In this document: positions 10,717 through 24,592 of the stretch, one piece after another
Numbering within the stretch: position 1 is the first letter of the stretch
Layout of the letters: each line of letters opens with the position of its first letter
Assembly (NCBI GenBank): GCA_000181795.3
Contig: CM012953.1
Coordinates: 1,434,010 to 1,481,926, forward strand
DNA length: 47,917 nt
From: Trichinella spiralis
Lineage: Eukaryota > Nematoda > Enoplea > Trichinellida > Trichinellidae
Reading direction: 5' to 3'
Made by a program: the position numbers and the translations under genes
Notes under the pieces: model-generated
The model's input: the letters and a program-made list of their open reading frames with translations, nothing else
What the model was told of the DNA's origin: nothing
The model's database searches: none

Positions 10717-12780
10717 CATCGTTTCTCAAACGGGGTTCTGCAAAATATTGTCACAACTGCAAATTTTCTGACGATAATTCCAGGCATTTTGCACACTACT
10801 AACGATGTGCACGCAGGGTCAACGTATCTACTAATAATTTTCACCATTGTGAGCATTTGGTGGAAACTGATGTTTACCTGAGTTCTATTTGTTTTTACTG
10901 TAGCTTTCAGTTTTTACTCGTTTTGTTGCTCTCTCTGTTTTTCTCTTATTTAATCGAACATTAATTGTTTATTTTGTTTTTAATGCCCCAAATGTGGGAG
11001 TTTTTGAATAGGTTGCATCCATGCAGTTCTGACTTGACTAGTGACAAGAAATCACAGTCATATGAAAGATAAAAATGCTGCTTATTCTGAGAGGCTACTA
11101 GAATCTGAAAGTAAGCAGAGTTCATCATTTGTGAATATTTGAAACGTGACTGAAAAGGCTCAAGAAGCGAGTTATTTGATATTTGCGGAATTGATCACGC
11201 AGAAAAGAAAAAGTCACACAATTGCTGAGAACCTAATAATGCCAGCATGCAAAATTATAGCAGGCAAAATGTTGGGACACGATGGAGCACGGAAAATTGA
11301 AAATATTCCATTTTCAAGCAGTACGATAAGTCGCTTAATTTAATTAATGAATAGCGACGTGTTAATGAAATGTCACATAACTGTGAAGGACTTATGTAAT
11401 CTACTAAGAAATAGTTTTTCTTCTATTCAAGTTGATGAGTCAACAGATTTCACCAACAAATGTCACGCAATTGGTTTTTGTAAGATTTATCAACGAATGT
11501 GAAATTCAAGAAATCTTTTTCTGTTGCAAGGAACTGCCTGAGATGAGCAAAGGAAAAGATGTATTTAATGTTTTGTCCTTACATCTGGAAACAAAAGACC
11601 TTTCCTGGAAGAACTGTGTTGGCATCTGTACTGATGGTGCCTTGTCAATGGTTGGCTCCACGAGAGGTTTTGTGTCTCTAGTTAAGCAAGAAAATCCTGA
11701 CATTGTATCAACACACTATTTTCTTCATAGAGAAGTGCTGATTTCAAAATCTCTTGAAGGTAAATTGAAAAAAGTTTTTGACGATGTTATAAAAATGATC
11801 AGCTTCATCAAACAAAGCCTGTTCACTCCAAAATGTTCAAAAAGCCATGTGAAAGCCTGGATAAAGAACACGTAAATTTCTTGTTGTATACAGAAATTCA
11901 GTGGCTAAGCAGAGGAAGAGTTCTAAACAGGGTGTTTTAGCTCAATGAATTGCAGATATATTTTGAACAAAACGATAAGCCAAATTTTTCCAAGTGCTTT
12001 GAACACAAAGAATGGTTGCAGAGTCTCCCTTACTTAGCAGACATTTTTGGTCACATGAATCTACTGAATAAGAAACTGCAAGGTTCCAATGAAAACATAT
12101 TGACTTCAAGTGACAAGATTCTTCGATTTAAAAAAGGTTGAATCTTTGGAATGATCCGTGGCAGAAGGAAATATTGAAATGTTTCAACCACTGTCGGGGC
12201 TGAAGAGTAGCGAGGGATATGAGAAAACTTCAAGCCTTACTTCAACCCATTTGGAAAATCTGCTGGTCAAACTAGAAGATTATTTTCCATCCCTTTCAAT
12301 TGAAGAATATGACTGGGTGAGGGATCCATATTCTTAATCTTCGATTTACCCAAAAAATTTGATTTCAGTAGAAGAGGATGAACTTTTGCTTTCCGTTTTC
12401 TTTTGATCTTCAAGTTCCAGACTGATTACTATACAAGTGAGCAGTTTTATCTATTTGTAGAAAAATAAGCGATGAAAGCTAGCGTTAACAACAGCTGCCA
12501 GTTGACGATGCTATAGTTGATGCGCAAATAATCATCACTAATCAAAATCCAGTCTGAGTGAAACTTTTACAGTTCAGCGTCAATGTTGCTCCTCTTACAT
12601 TTCAGAAAGCAATTGACAAAGCTGCTGTTGGTATTCCCGGACTGTATCCGCATTCGAGGATATTCTTTTAACAACGTCTGATGAAGAAAAACTAGCTCAT
12701 ATTCAGATAAACAAATGCATTTGATGCTTCTGTCAGTTAGAGAAGAAGGCCATTTTTAACTGTTAATTAAATGAATTGAG
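10717..12780 (+). mobile_element. Decayed hAT (ZBED5/SCAND3-type) DNA transposon, copy 1
   Basis: The left end near 10717 reads CATCGTTTCTCAAACGGGG, like the CAGNGTTTCTCAAAC ends of Charlie-type hAT elements. The interior is a broken transposase in several frames. Pieces: 11146-11343 (ASYLIFAELITQKRKSHTIA, IIAGKMLG), 11432-11875 (QLVFVRFINECEIQEIFFCC, SWKNCVGICTDGALSMVGS, VSTHYFLHREVLISKSL) and 11950-12141 (LQIYFEQNDKPNFSKCF). The motifs NCVG.CTDGA.SM and FLHRE are those of the ZBED5/SCAND3 transposase group. In-frame stops and frameshifts separate the pieces, for example TAG at 11938-11940 where copy 2 has CAG. C-terminal remains continue to about 12750. A matching right end is not visible, so the right border is approximate. 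Confidence 0.8.
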
Positions 12781-13166
12781 AGAAAAGTGAACTCCACAGC
12801 AGAACACCTGTAGTCACATATAAGTTGACACTAAAAATCAAGTGAAGAAAAAAGTACACGTTTTTCAATAAGCTAAAAATTAAAATGAAATTGTTAGAAT
12901 CACTGCGAATTTAATAAAAGATTTTAATATATTTAAATCTTAATAAAAATATTTGATTATTTGGTAAAAATAATAATGTGCTAAATTAAATTAAAAAGAA
13001 GTGCTGTTATAAACACATTACTATCAATGCTTGGTAAAAAATAAATAAACAGAACTTCATGAATAAATAAATTAAGAACAGATTTTAAATATTAATCAAC
13101 TTCAAATAAACAATATTTCCATGCATAATCATTGCGCATTTTGTTCATGCAATGACACAGAAAAAG
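12781..13166. other. Upstream DNA of DNase II-like gene B1
   Basis: AT-rich sequence between the hAT remains and the ATG of B1. It should carry the B1 promoter, so the transposon lies directly upstream of it. No TATA box or other element is distinct enough to call. Confidence 0.4.
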
Positions 13167-15071
13167 ATGCTAAGCTACGTTAAGCTGCATATATATTTTA
13201 TTTTAATAGCTATTTCACAGTCACAAAATCCCAAATGCAGGCAAGCAGACGGTGCAGGAGATGTAGACTGGTTGGTTATTAAAAATTATTCACAAAATAA
13301 AATACGACACTATTGTTTTGCAGTTAGATGATAGTATTTTAGGGCAATATTATACAAAGCTCCTGGCCAAGCTTCAGGCAAAATCATCGTATCAACGAAC
13401 GCTGGCGCATGGGCGAATGGAGCCGCAGTCCTTACACAACAAGGTGGACAATCGTTTGGAGTCACACTAGAACATGTTGTAGGGAATAACGATAACATAA
13501 AATTCCTTGCATACAACAATGTTCCACCAGGCATGCCCAACGTAAAAACAAAGTCAAATAGCAAAGGTATGAAAATGAATCTCCAAACTTTCAATATCAA
13601 GTTGTCCAACCATTTCAAGGAGTGATAATTCTGCAAACACCTGTTAATACTGATGCCGCTTCATGGATTGTCCATACTGTACCTGGATTTCCAGCTGCAA
13701 AAACGGGCTACAGCTGGCCAGTAGCTGAAAATGCTAACGGACATTTATTAATTTGTTTGACCATTTCAAAAAGCCAAATAAATGCCATAGGTTTGATTGA
13801 CTTTTATTCAAATTGTTAACACTGAATGTTATAAACACTTAATTTATATTTTAAAACATTCATTTCAAATGCACGTAAAATTATGCATTATAGTATTATT
13901 ACGCACTATCTTCCAAGAGTGAAATTGAAATTTTCAAATGTAATCATTTAATGGATCATTATCATATGTAATATAAATAAAAGATTTAGTTAACGGCACC
14001 TTATAAAGAGGAACAACATTGTACTGATACGTTGAATTTGTATCTGATGGTACTTTTTGTTTAGCTGCATCATTGCTTCATGCTGAGCCTTTAGTACATT
14101 ATAATGATATTCCTGAAACTGAAACCGTAGGAATGCAATATTTCAAAAAATTATCAGATGGACAGTTTCCAACAGTTCCTCCATATTTGTCAAGACAATC
14201 GATTAAAACAGCAGGACAGCCTGCGGTAACTGTAAATGTTTACAGTAAGTCAGCAACATCTAGATATGGTAAGTAGTGTCAAAAAAGCAGTATGAAAATT
14301 TTATTTTTAATATATCAGGTAATCATGAATAAAAATGCATATTCAAAAAGAACAGTAAACGTTTGAAAAATAAAAATATTTGAATAATGTAAATTGAACT
14401 TTATAAATTAATAAAACGCATATATATAAATTAAATATTATCTTTACTATGAGCATGTGATGATTGATTTATCAAATGTGCAAATAAAAAGATAGAGGAA
14501 TACTTTTCAAGTTTCTGTAATACTGACAATGCGCCTTCGCATTCAGTGAAGCTTGAAAATAAAATTTTGTCCTTCTACACTTTAAAATATTAAGGAATAT
14601 GTTATGATATTTTACATTTGTTTTATCAATATGAAATATGTAGCAAGTAAATTATTCCACATCAGAACAAATAAAATTAAATTTTTAGAAATATACAGGA
14701 GAGTGATCGTAAAAGCTCTTAAAAAAACGATAAAAGTGTGGTCAAGAAGAGACAATAAACTGAAAGGAGACTGTAGAGTAGTGGAAAGAAATATTCGTTT
14801 AATTAAAAGCCCTGCTCCAGTTGGCGATCACAACACTAATCTTGATGCTGATTTGACGAATTGGGCTGTTTCTGATCCTGGAAATATATTTTGCTTCATT
14901 GATAGGCCATATGCTGTAAATTGATGGAAAAATTTTCAATAATTGAATTGCTAATTTTTTTCAATTTAGAAAAGCCAAACTGTCCAATCTGCGATGGCAG
15001 TTTGTATTGATCAAGCTGCTATTTTTGCGAAATTTAATGACATTGCTGCTCAAGTTGAAAACTGCCTGTAG
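13167..15071 (+). CDS. DNase II-like secreted protein, gene B1
   Basis: Exons 13167-13270, 13343-13566, 13620-13790, 14065-14268, 14644-14915 and 14970-15071, the same lengths and phases as gene A1, giving 358 residues. The signal peptide is MLSYVKLHIYFILIAIS. Introns are 72, 53, 274, 375 and 54 bp. The core reads AILYKAPGQASGKIIVSTNA, then SWIVHTVPGFP and LTNWAVSDPGNIFC. Both catalytic HxK motifs are lost (NSK, LTN) while all six cysteines remain. B differs from A and C in KSQINAI, AASLLHAEP, DQAAIFAKF and a last residue Leu instead of Pro (NCL). It is the only one of the three genes on the plus strand and converges with C1. Likely secreted, catalytically inactive DNase II paralogue. Confidence 0.9.
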
Positions 15072-17781
15072 TGAAAACATCCATGAAATGATATATCAGA
15101 TATATTTAAATTTTGTTTATTGGTTGAACTTAAAGCTGCAGCGTTTCATATGAAATGTTATCTTTGTTGATTTGTTTGTGAACTGTTGCACATATAAGCA
15201 TATCTTATGCATAATATAATTTACCTGAAGTGGAATTTTTTCAATTGTGTTTCCATTTCTATGCGGCTGGTATATTGATTCCTCAGTTTAATGGCAGTTT
15301 CTATACTTTTTTTCTATGCTAATCTTTTTTTATTTTTCACAAAATATCATGTTGCAGATAATTCTTTAATTATTTCAAGTTATTCTTATTTAGTATTTTG
15401 CTTAATTTATTTGAGCAAATTTGTGAAACCTCAGAAACTGTACACTGTGATGTAAATGTTATATAATTTGATCCTTTTTAATGTTTTTCAGTTAAAGTAG
15501 TGCATTTTAAATATTTATTTTAATAAATCTGATTTTCAAGCTGTAATGTTACCAAATGGCTTCAATTCCATAAATCGTTGTCTTTATTTAATTTTACTTT
15601 ACATTTGTCTTGCATCTACCTGCCAACATTATTAACAAATAGTTTCATAATTAAATTTGCAACAGTTAAAAAGGGTAGTAAAGTAATAAATGTAGGACTG
15701 ATTTTTGTAATTTTATAGATTTGCTACACACAATATGAATACGCATTTAGAAATAAATTTTAAACAGTATATTACTTTCCGTGTCCTAGTGTTGGTAATA
15801 ACTTGATGACATATTTACAACAATAGTTTGAAATAGTCATTTGCATTGATAGCAAAAGTGAAGTTAAGTTCATAATTTAATGATCACCTTAGTAATTTAT
15901 TTGTTTGTTATAAAAAAATTTTTCAACTTTTTAAATAATTTTTATTTTATAACGTTGAAGATATTTTTATCATTTTCATAATTAGGTTTCCATCTGGCAC
16001 ATTAAAGTTAACATTTATGAACTGCAGATTTGTATTTATTCAAATAAACATGAAAATTTCAATTATGTGTCGACTCGCTTGTCCTGCCTGCTCGTCCATC
16101 ACTGCTCGTTTTCACGTCTTGATGCGCGTTCTCTAGGCATGTTTGTATGCAGATAAAAACGCTGAAGAGATAATACGGCTCTGTTAAAGTTTAACAAATA
16201 GTACAAAACACAAGCGGGCACAACACACTGACTCTCTCATGTCTGAAACTTATTGCAAGCAGATAATGTAGTTCGTGTTGTTTTATACCGGTCGCTAACC
16301 GTAGCTGCCAGCATCATCGTAAATTCAACCTAATTATTTTATGAATATTATGCAATTACTCATCATTTATCAGCAATGTAAAATTCTCATCTCCATTCAA
16401 ATTATCGACACTTTCTAATTAATTGAAATATCGCAATTTATAAAATTTGATTTTCTGTATCTGAAATACAGTAAGATCAGGTTAACACTATTAACGCGAC
16501 AAACAATTTTCATGGAATGAAAATTTACATGTGTAATAGCATTATGTTGTTAACGGGAATTTCATTTTAGTTTGAACAGTTTTTTTTCCAAAAGCATTAT
16601 TGTTTGTATTAGCTAAAATGCTCTGCATAACACGAACTTGAAAACCAAGCGATTTGTTCAAGCGCAACTTGATCTACTGCAATCTGTCTTCGATTCACTT
16701 GCTTAAGCTGAAAATTTTGTTGAGAACATAAAATTCAGTAATACCAGTAATCTTGAATTTTACAGAAAAACAATAATGATAACCAATAAACATGTAAAAT
16801 AATGTCTAGCGCGTTTACAAAAATAATTTTCAACTTCAAGTATGGAAAAATTATTTGTTGATATGTTTTCTGCACATTTATAGCTCGCTCCTTTAATATG
16901 AGCAGTCATTTGGTACAAAATTACAAGCAAATACCTGACATTTCATTAACCTCAGTCCATTGTACGTGAAAAAAAATGAATATATAATTTGACATTGCTC
17001 CATTATTGCCCACTAAATTCACGTTATTCATTTATATTATTCATTTGAAACAATAAAAGCTTAGCAAGGTTTTATTCATATCATGACAATAAAAAAGCTA
17101 TAATATTCAAAATAAAAATATTATTTAATAAAAATTATCAGTACGACAGAAACAGCTTTGGAAAGATCCATTGCCATATGCCACGCTATTCAATACTGCC
17201 GAATTACAGTTGAGCAACAGCTCAACTTCACATTTATAGAGTAGAACAATAAAGAGATTTTTCAAATAAGCAAAAAAAAACATTTAAAAATTGAAAAATA
17301 ACCATTTATAAGAAAAAGTAGTATTGATTTAGAAAAAAATAAAAGAGTATTATTGGCAACATCTACTGAAAATTTTCAAAACAACTTTCCATTTAAATAG
17401 TATAATAAATTATTAATGGATCATAAGATATCAAATTAAAATAAAATAATTTTAAATAATTCCAAAACATTATGCGTTGCAGAATATTTTGTGACAAGAA
17501 CATGAACAAGAAAGATCAGCACAGCGAGAAAAGTGCAGAAATAACAAATTAAAATCTCATCTTACCATTCAAGAAGTAAAAAAGAAAACTTTTATGCACA
17601 TAATAAACATTTTCTAAAATATTTTCACGAATTCTAAATTGCACATAATATAACATAAGATGTACCATTGTATGCAAACAAAACAATTAAGATAGGATTA
17701 CATATTATATGCAACTATTTTTAGTTTAATCAATAAATAAAATTTAAATAAGTCTGATATGTCATTTACAAAATATTTTCA
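15072..17781. other. Intergenic DNA between convergent genes B1 and C1
   Basis: About 2.7 kb with no open frame of note. Homology to DNase II 3' flanks is seen at both ends. A stretch at about 16065-16330 is richer in G and C than its surroundings (contains GTCGACTCGCTTGTCCTGCC-like sequence) and has no recognised identity. At 16547 copy 1 is about 30 bp shorter than copy 2 (around 40628). Nothing else is recognised. Confidence 0.45.
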
Positions 17782-19652
17782 CTACGGGCAGTTTTCAACT
17801 TGAGCAGCAATGTCATTAAATCTGGCGAAAATATCAGCTTGATCAATACAAACTGCCATCGCAGATTGGACGGTTTGGTTTTTCTAAATTAAAAATAAAT
17901 TATCATTTCAACTATTAAAATTTTTTTAAAATGTATTTACAGCATATGGCCTATCAATGAGGCAGAATATATTTCCAGGATCAGAAACAGCCCAGTTTGT
18001 CAAATCAGCATCAAGATTAGTGTTGTGATTGCCAACTGGAGCAGGGCTTTTGATTAAACGAATATTTCTTTCCACTACTCTACAGTCGCCTTTGAGTTTA
18101 TTGTCTCTTCTTGACCACACTTTTATCGTTTTTTTAAGAGCTTTCACGATCACTCTCTTGTATATTTCTAAAAATTTTATTTTATTTGTTCTGAAGTAGA
18201 ATAATTTACTTGCTACATATTTCATATTGATAAATCACATGTAAAATACCATAACATGTTTCTTAATATATTAAAGTGCAGAAGTTCAAAATTTTATTTT
18301 CAAGCTTCACTGAATGCAAAGGCGCATTGTCAATATTACAGAAACTTGAAAAATATTCCTTTATCTTTTAATTTGCACATTTGATAAATCAATAATCATA
18401 TATTCATAGTAAATATAATATTTTATTAATACATATGCATTTATTAATTTGTAAATTTCAGTTTATATCATTCAAATATTTTGGTTTTTCAAATTTGTAT
18501 CTTCTTTTTTGAATATACATTTTCATTCATAATTACATAAAGTATTAAAAATAAAATTTTCATACTGTTGTTTGCCACTACTTACCATATCTAGATGTTG
18601 CTGACTTGCTGTAAACGTTTACAGTTACCGCAGCCTGTGCTGCTGTTTTAATCGATTGCCTTGACAAATATGGAGGAACTGTTGGAAACTGTCCATCTGA
18701 TAATTTTTTGAAATATTGCATTCCTACGGTTTCAGTTTCGGGAATATCATTATAATGTACTAAAGGCTCAGCACGAAGCAATGATGCAGCTAAACAGAAA
18801 ATACCATCAGATACGAATTCAGTGTATCAGTACAATCTTGTTTCTCTTTAAAGTGCCGTTAACTAAATATTTTATTTATATTACATATGATAATGGTCCA
18901 TTAAGTGATTGCACTTGAAAATTATAATTTCACTCTTGGTAAAAGGTGCTAATTTTACGTGGAGTTGAAATGAATGTTTTACAAATATGAATTAAGTGTT
19001 AACAATTTGAATGAACGTCAATCAAACCTATGGCATTTATTTGGCTTTCTGAAATGGTCAAACAAATTAATAAATGTCCGTTAGCATTTTCAGCTACTGG
19101 CCAGCTGTAGCCCGTTTTTGCAGCTGGAAATCCAGGTACAGTATGGACAATCCATGAAGCGGCATCAGTACCAGGAGTTGTTTGTACAATTATCACTCCT
19201 TAAAATGGATGGACAGTTTGATATTGAAAGTTTTAAGATTCACTTTCATACCCTTGCTATTTGACTTTGTTTTTACGTTGGGCATTAATGGTGGAACATT
19301 GTTGTATGCAAGAAATTTTATGTTATCGTTATTCCCTACTACATGTTCTAGAGTGCCTCCAAACGACTGTTGGTCGCGTTGTGTTAGGTCCGCGTTTCCA
19401 TCCACCCATGCACCGGCGCTATCTGAAACGATAATTTTACCTCTGATTTGTCCTGGAGCTTTGTATAATATCGCCCTGAAAGCACCCTAATGTGATGGCA
19501 ATTCAATAATGCTGTAATTTCTTTTTCAAATGAATCTTCGTAACTGACCAATCTACATTTGCACCGCCATTATTAGCTCGGCATTTAGGATTTTGTGATT
19601 GTGCAAAGGTTATTAAAATAAAATATACGGGTAGCTGAACGTATTTCAGCAT
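17782..19652 (-). CDS. DNase II-like secreted protein, gene C1
   Basis: Exons 19549-19652, 19252-19475, 19028-19198, 18586-18789, 17941-18212 and 17782-17883, identical in length and phase to the other copies, for 358 residues. Signal peptide MLKYVQLPVYFILITFAQSQ. Exon 2 carries the C-type block QIRGKIIVSDSAGAWVDGNA and two private changes, GGTLEH for GVTLEH and PPLMPNV for PPGMPNV. Exon 4 ends in KTAAQAAVTV. HxK motifs are replaced by NSK and LTN; the six cysteines and VHTVPGF are kept. Intron 3 and most of exon 4 are base-for-base the same as in A1 over 3781-3948, unlike C2, which suggests gene conversion within this copy of the large duplication. Confidence 0.9.
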
Positions 19653-20026
19653 TCGCTTTTCTCTTTGGATGATATAAACGCATTATGATCATGAATTCAA
19701 CGATTCTGACAAATATTTGCAATCTGTCTTTGATTTATTTATTAGACAGGGTTTGTTTATTTGCAATTAATGGTGATGATTGGCAGTGCCCATTTTTAGT
19801 GATCCTTGCTTCCAGTATTTATTATAATTGTTATATCAACACCTATATGAATGCATAATTTTTCCATTAAACATGAATATCTCAATTAATACATAAAAAT
19901 GTGCAATGAATATTTTGTCAGATGAAGAGGAAAGAAATGGAATGAAATAGAAAATTCATAAGTGGTTACCTGAAATTGATTAAATATTGTCGTTCTCTGA
20001 ACTTTGTTTTGCCATATGGCAACAAC
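19653..20026. other. Upstream DNA of gene C1
   Basis: AT-rich DNA with the probable C1 promoter. It aligns with 43770-44145 in copy 2. No open frame or distinct site is seen. Confidence 0.4.
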
Positions 20027-20096
20027 GGTTGTTAATGGAATAACTTATACAGTAACTTCAATTTTTCAAGTCTGGTCACTTGTTTAATTATTAAAG

Positions 20097-20830
20097 CAGT
20101 GATTCTTAAAATTTTCTGGGCTGCGACCCACTTTTGAAAACGGTAATTTTTAGCTACCCACCTGCTTGCAACGCATATTTTAAAAGGCAAGAGTGGTTAA
20201 ATAAAAAAATATTAGTTTAATACTTTAAATTTTTTAATGAATACGCCTAATTATAATGTATAAGTTTATTTGTCAAATGCATAATGAGGTGCATGCGAAC
20301 AGTGGGCTTGTTTTCTGTTCTGACTGATGACTTCGACGTTCACACTATCACATGTTAGTTTTAGTCCCAAGATGTTGGATAATTGTAGCTTATTTCTAAA
20401 TTTGCTTTTAATTCCATTCATTGCTGAAAATCCAATTTCGCGCAAGTAGAAAGTAGTGAAAGGAAGCAGCACTTTTAATGCTGTGGTGGAAATAGTTGGA
20501 TATGTGTTTTAAACTGATAGCCAAAACTATGTTAATATTTTATGTTCAAAACTTACTTTAAACGAAGATTCTTCAAACAAATTGATTAATTCTCCATCTG
20601 CTTTTGTGGACATGCTGGTACGGACAACATCTGCGTGCTGTGAGAAGCCGAACAGAAATAGTGATTCTCAGGTCATCAGTAACTGAATCATTGCTTAGTT
20701 GTCCACCCAACAATTTTCGAGGAGTAAAAATCTCCTAACAAAAATGAAGACTACTCCCGTAGACCCACCCAAAAACTGCTCGCGACCCACTGGTGGCACA
20801 GCGACAGCGTTATTGCTGCACAATTTAAAT
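20097..20830. mobile_element. hAT-like remnant present only in copy 1
   Basis: The left end at 20097 starts CAGTGATTCTTAAAATTTTC and continues GGGCTGCGACCCAC, a typical end of Charlie-type hAT elements. Near the right side the sequence CGCGACCCACTGGTGGCAC (about 20780) again looks hAT-terminal, but no clean inverted end is found. On the minus strand, 20266-20472 encodes YLREIGFSAMNGIKSKFRNK, the conserved C-terminal dimerisation segment of hAT transposases. It is a different element from that at 10717. Copy 2 lacks all of about 20027-20850. No clear 8-bp target duplication is visible. Confidence 0.65.
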
Positions 20831-20850
20831 GATAACAAATAATTAACATA

Positions 20851-22825
20851 TTATAATTTTTTGTATAGTGAAAAAAAAGATGTTCACTAGTTTCATCCAC
20901 AAATTCCTTGCCAAATTCCATGATTCACTCCGCTATAAATAACAAAAAGACATAAGCTAAGAAATCTTATATAGTTTTTATCTACATTAATTTTTACTCA
21001 TTTCTTAGAATGCATATTATTAATTATTATTGTTTATGAAATAATCAGTACCTAACTTCATAATATATTTAGGAAATAAAGGAAGTGGCAACAAAATATG
21101 CATTTCTATTAGAAAACGGTGATCTCTTGCACCGGAACATAGTCATTACATTTCTGCATGTAAATTCCATAAAGTTCAAAAATTTGCTTCTGCGTTAAGC
21201 TTATGCTGCTTTAGCTGTGATGATAGTAAATAGATCGCTTGTTCTTTGCCGCATTCACTTATGTACATGATCGAAGAATTGAGACTACTGTTCTATAAAT
21301 TGGCAGAATTAATACTGCTCGTCTCTTTCTCTATTAAAATTCTAACAGATGATAATACATTCTGAGAAATCAGTAAAATTTATTGCTGATCAATAAAATT
21401 ACAATTATTTTGTTATTCATAAAAATGTACATGATAAGTAATTGTTTCATTAAATTATAGAGATTTTTAAAATAGTGTCCATTAATATTAATCAAAAACA
21501 TGTTCGAAAATATATAAATTGATCATAATAAAATGCAATATTGCCTTTTATTCTTAACCCTCGAACTGGATTTTGGAGTATTTTAGAGTCAGGTGGCTTT
21601 TTAGTTTTTATATCTCTTCCCCTAATTAGATTGTATGAACTGTGACTTAGGAATGTTCTTCTAAAGCAACGAAAATCTTTATTCTAAATTTTTTTAAAAT
21701 TCATTGCAGTCTGTTATGTATTATGATGGCTGAAAGTAAAAAAATCGCAATTTGAACCTTTTGGGTATTTTTCAACATACCAATTTCTAGCTATTATGTA
21801 TACAATTTTCAAAATAGACTACTTCCATTCAAATCTTTTATGAGCAAAAATTTGTTGGGCGTCAAAACATGCCAAAACCATACACATAATTAAATGATGC
21901 CAAACAAGCATGTAAACAGTAATTGTAAACAAATTGCACAAAAGTTGTTTAAAACCAATAAAATGTAGTAACCAATAAAATCACTTCGCCAATCAGAAAT
22001 TACTAATAGTCAATTAATTGTTACAAATAATTTATTCATCCGAATTGCTTAATAGTGCGTTAAGTAGGTAGCCAAACCCAACCTATTCGTTCGTTAAAGT
22101 TATCTACAAAACAGTAAATTATACATGTGAATGATATTTCATTGAAGAACAAAAATTTTATTTCTTTTAAACAGTCTTGTAGTGCAGTATAATTTCTAAA
22201 TCCTTCCGAATTTTACATTCCCTCAGCATGTCAAATTATAAAGAAATGCAGAACAATTAACTAGGTAAATAACAGTAGTGAATTATCCTAACCCAAAAAT
22301 AAGTGGCACTTTATTTTTACTTCTACATAGCCTTATTATATTTCTTAAAAAACACAGATATTTGTTTTACAACTAGTATTTGAAAACAATTCGTTTACTT
22401 ATGCATTACTCAGCACATAGTTTTTGAAACTGCCTTCCAAAACATAGTTCATCAACAAAATGTTTGAGATTGGTGAGGTTCTGAACAAAAGATAAAATAC
22501 TAATAATAAAAATGGATAAAAATGGACCAATCATGCAATCAGACAGATTCATAAGAATTAATAAGATTTCCGTTTTCCTAGAATAAAAGCTTCAAAATGC
22601 CGAAATTTTCACTTCCGGTTGTAAATAAAAACTCACTTATCCTCGTTTACTACTGTAAATGCTGTTTCCAAAAAGACTTTATAAAACGCAATGCTTGACG
22701 AAAAAATTAATTAATAATTTTTTTGGCAAAACTCTGCTTTAAAAAATGTGATGAAAGCATTCTACCATTCATAGAAAATAAATTTATAAAATTTCAATGA
22801 TGGAAAACCTGAGAATCATTTAAAA
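20851..22825. other. Intergenic DNA upstream of polyubiquitin
   Basis: About 2 kb without a convincing gene. At 21554 it has TTAACCCTCGAACTGG, whose first 12 bases equal the left end of the MITE at 5890; no partner end is seen, so this may be a truncated relative. It aligns with 44160-46130 in copy 2. Confidence 0.45.

Positions 22826-24592
<1,767 letters not shown>

Noticed and set aside
13310-13636. 108-codon minus-strand open frame over B1 exon 2 (and its copies at 37404, 19182, 27821, 43299)
   Set aside because: It is antisense to a well supported DNase II exon and has no family features; the bias of the coding strand leaves the other strand open.
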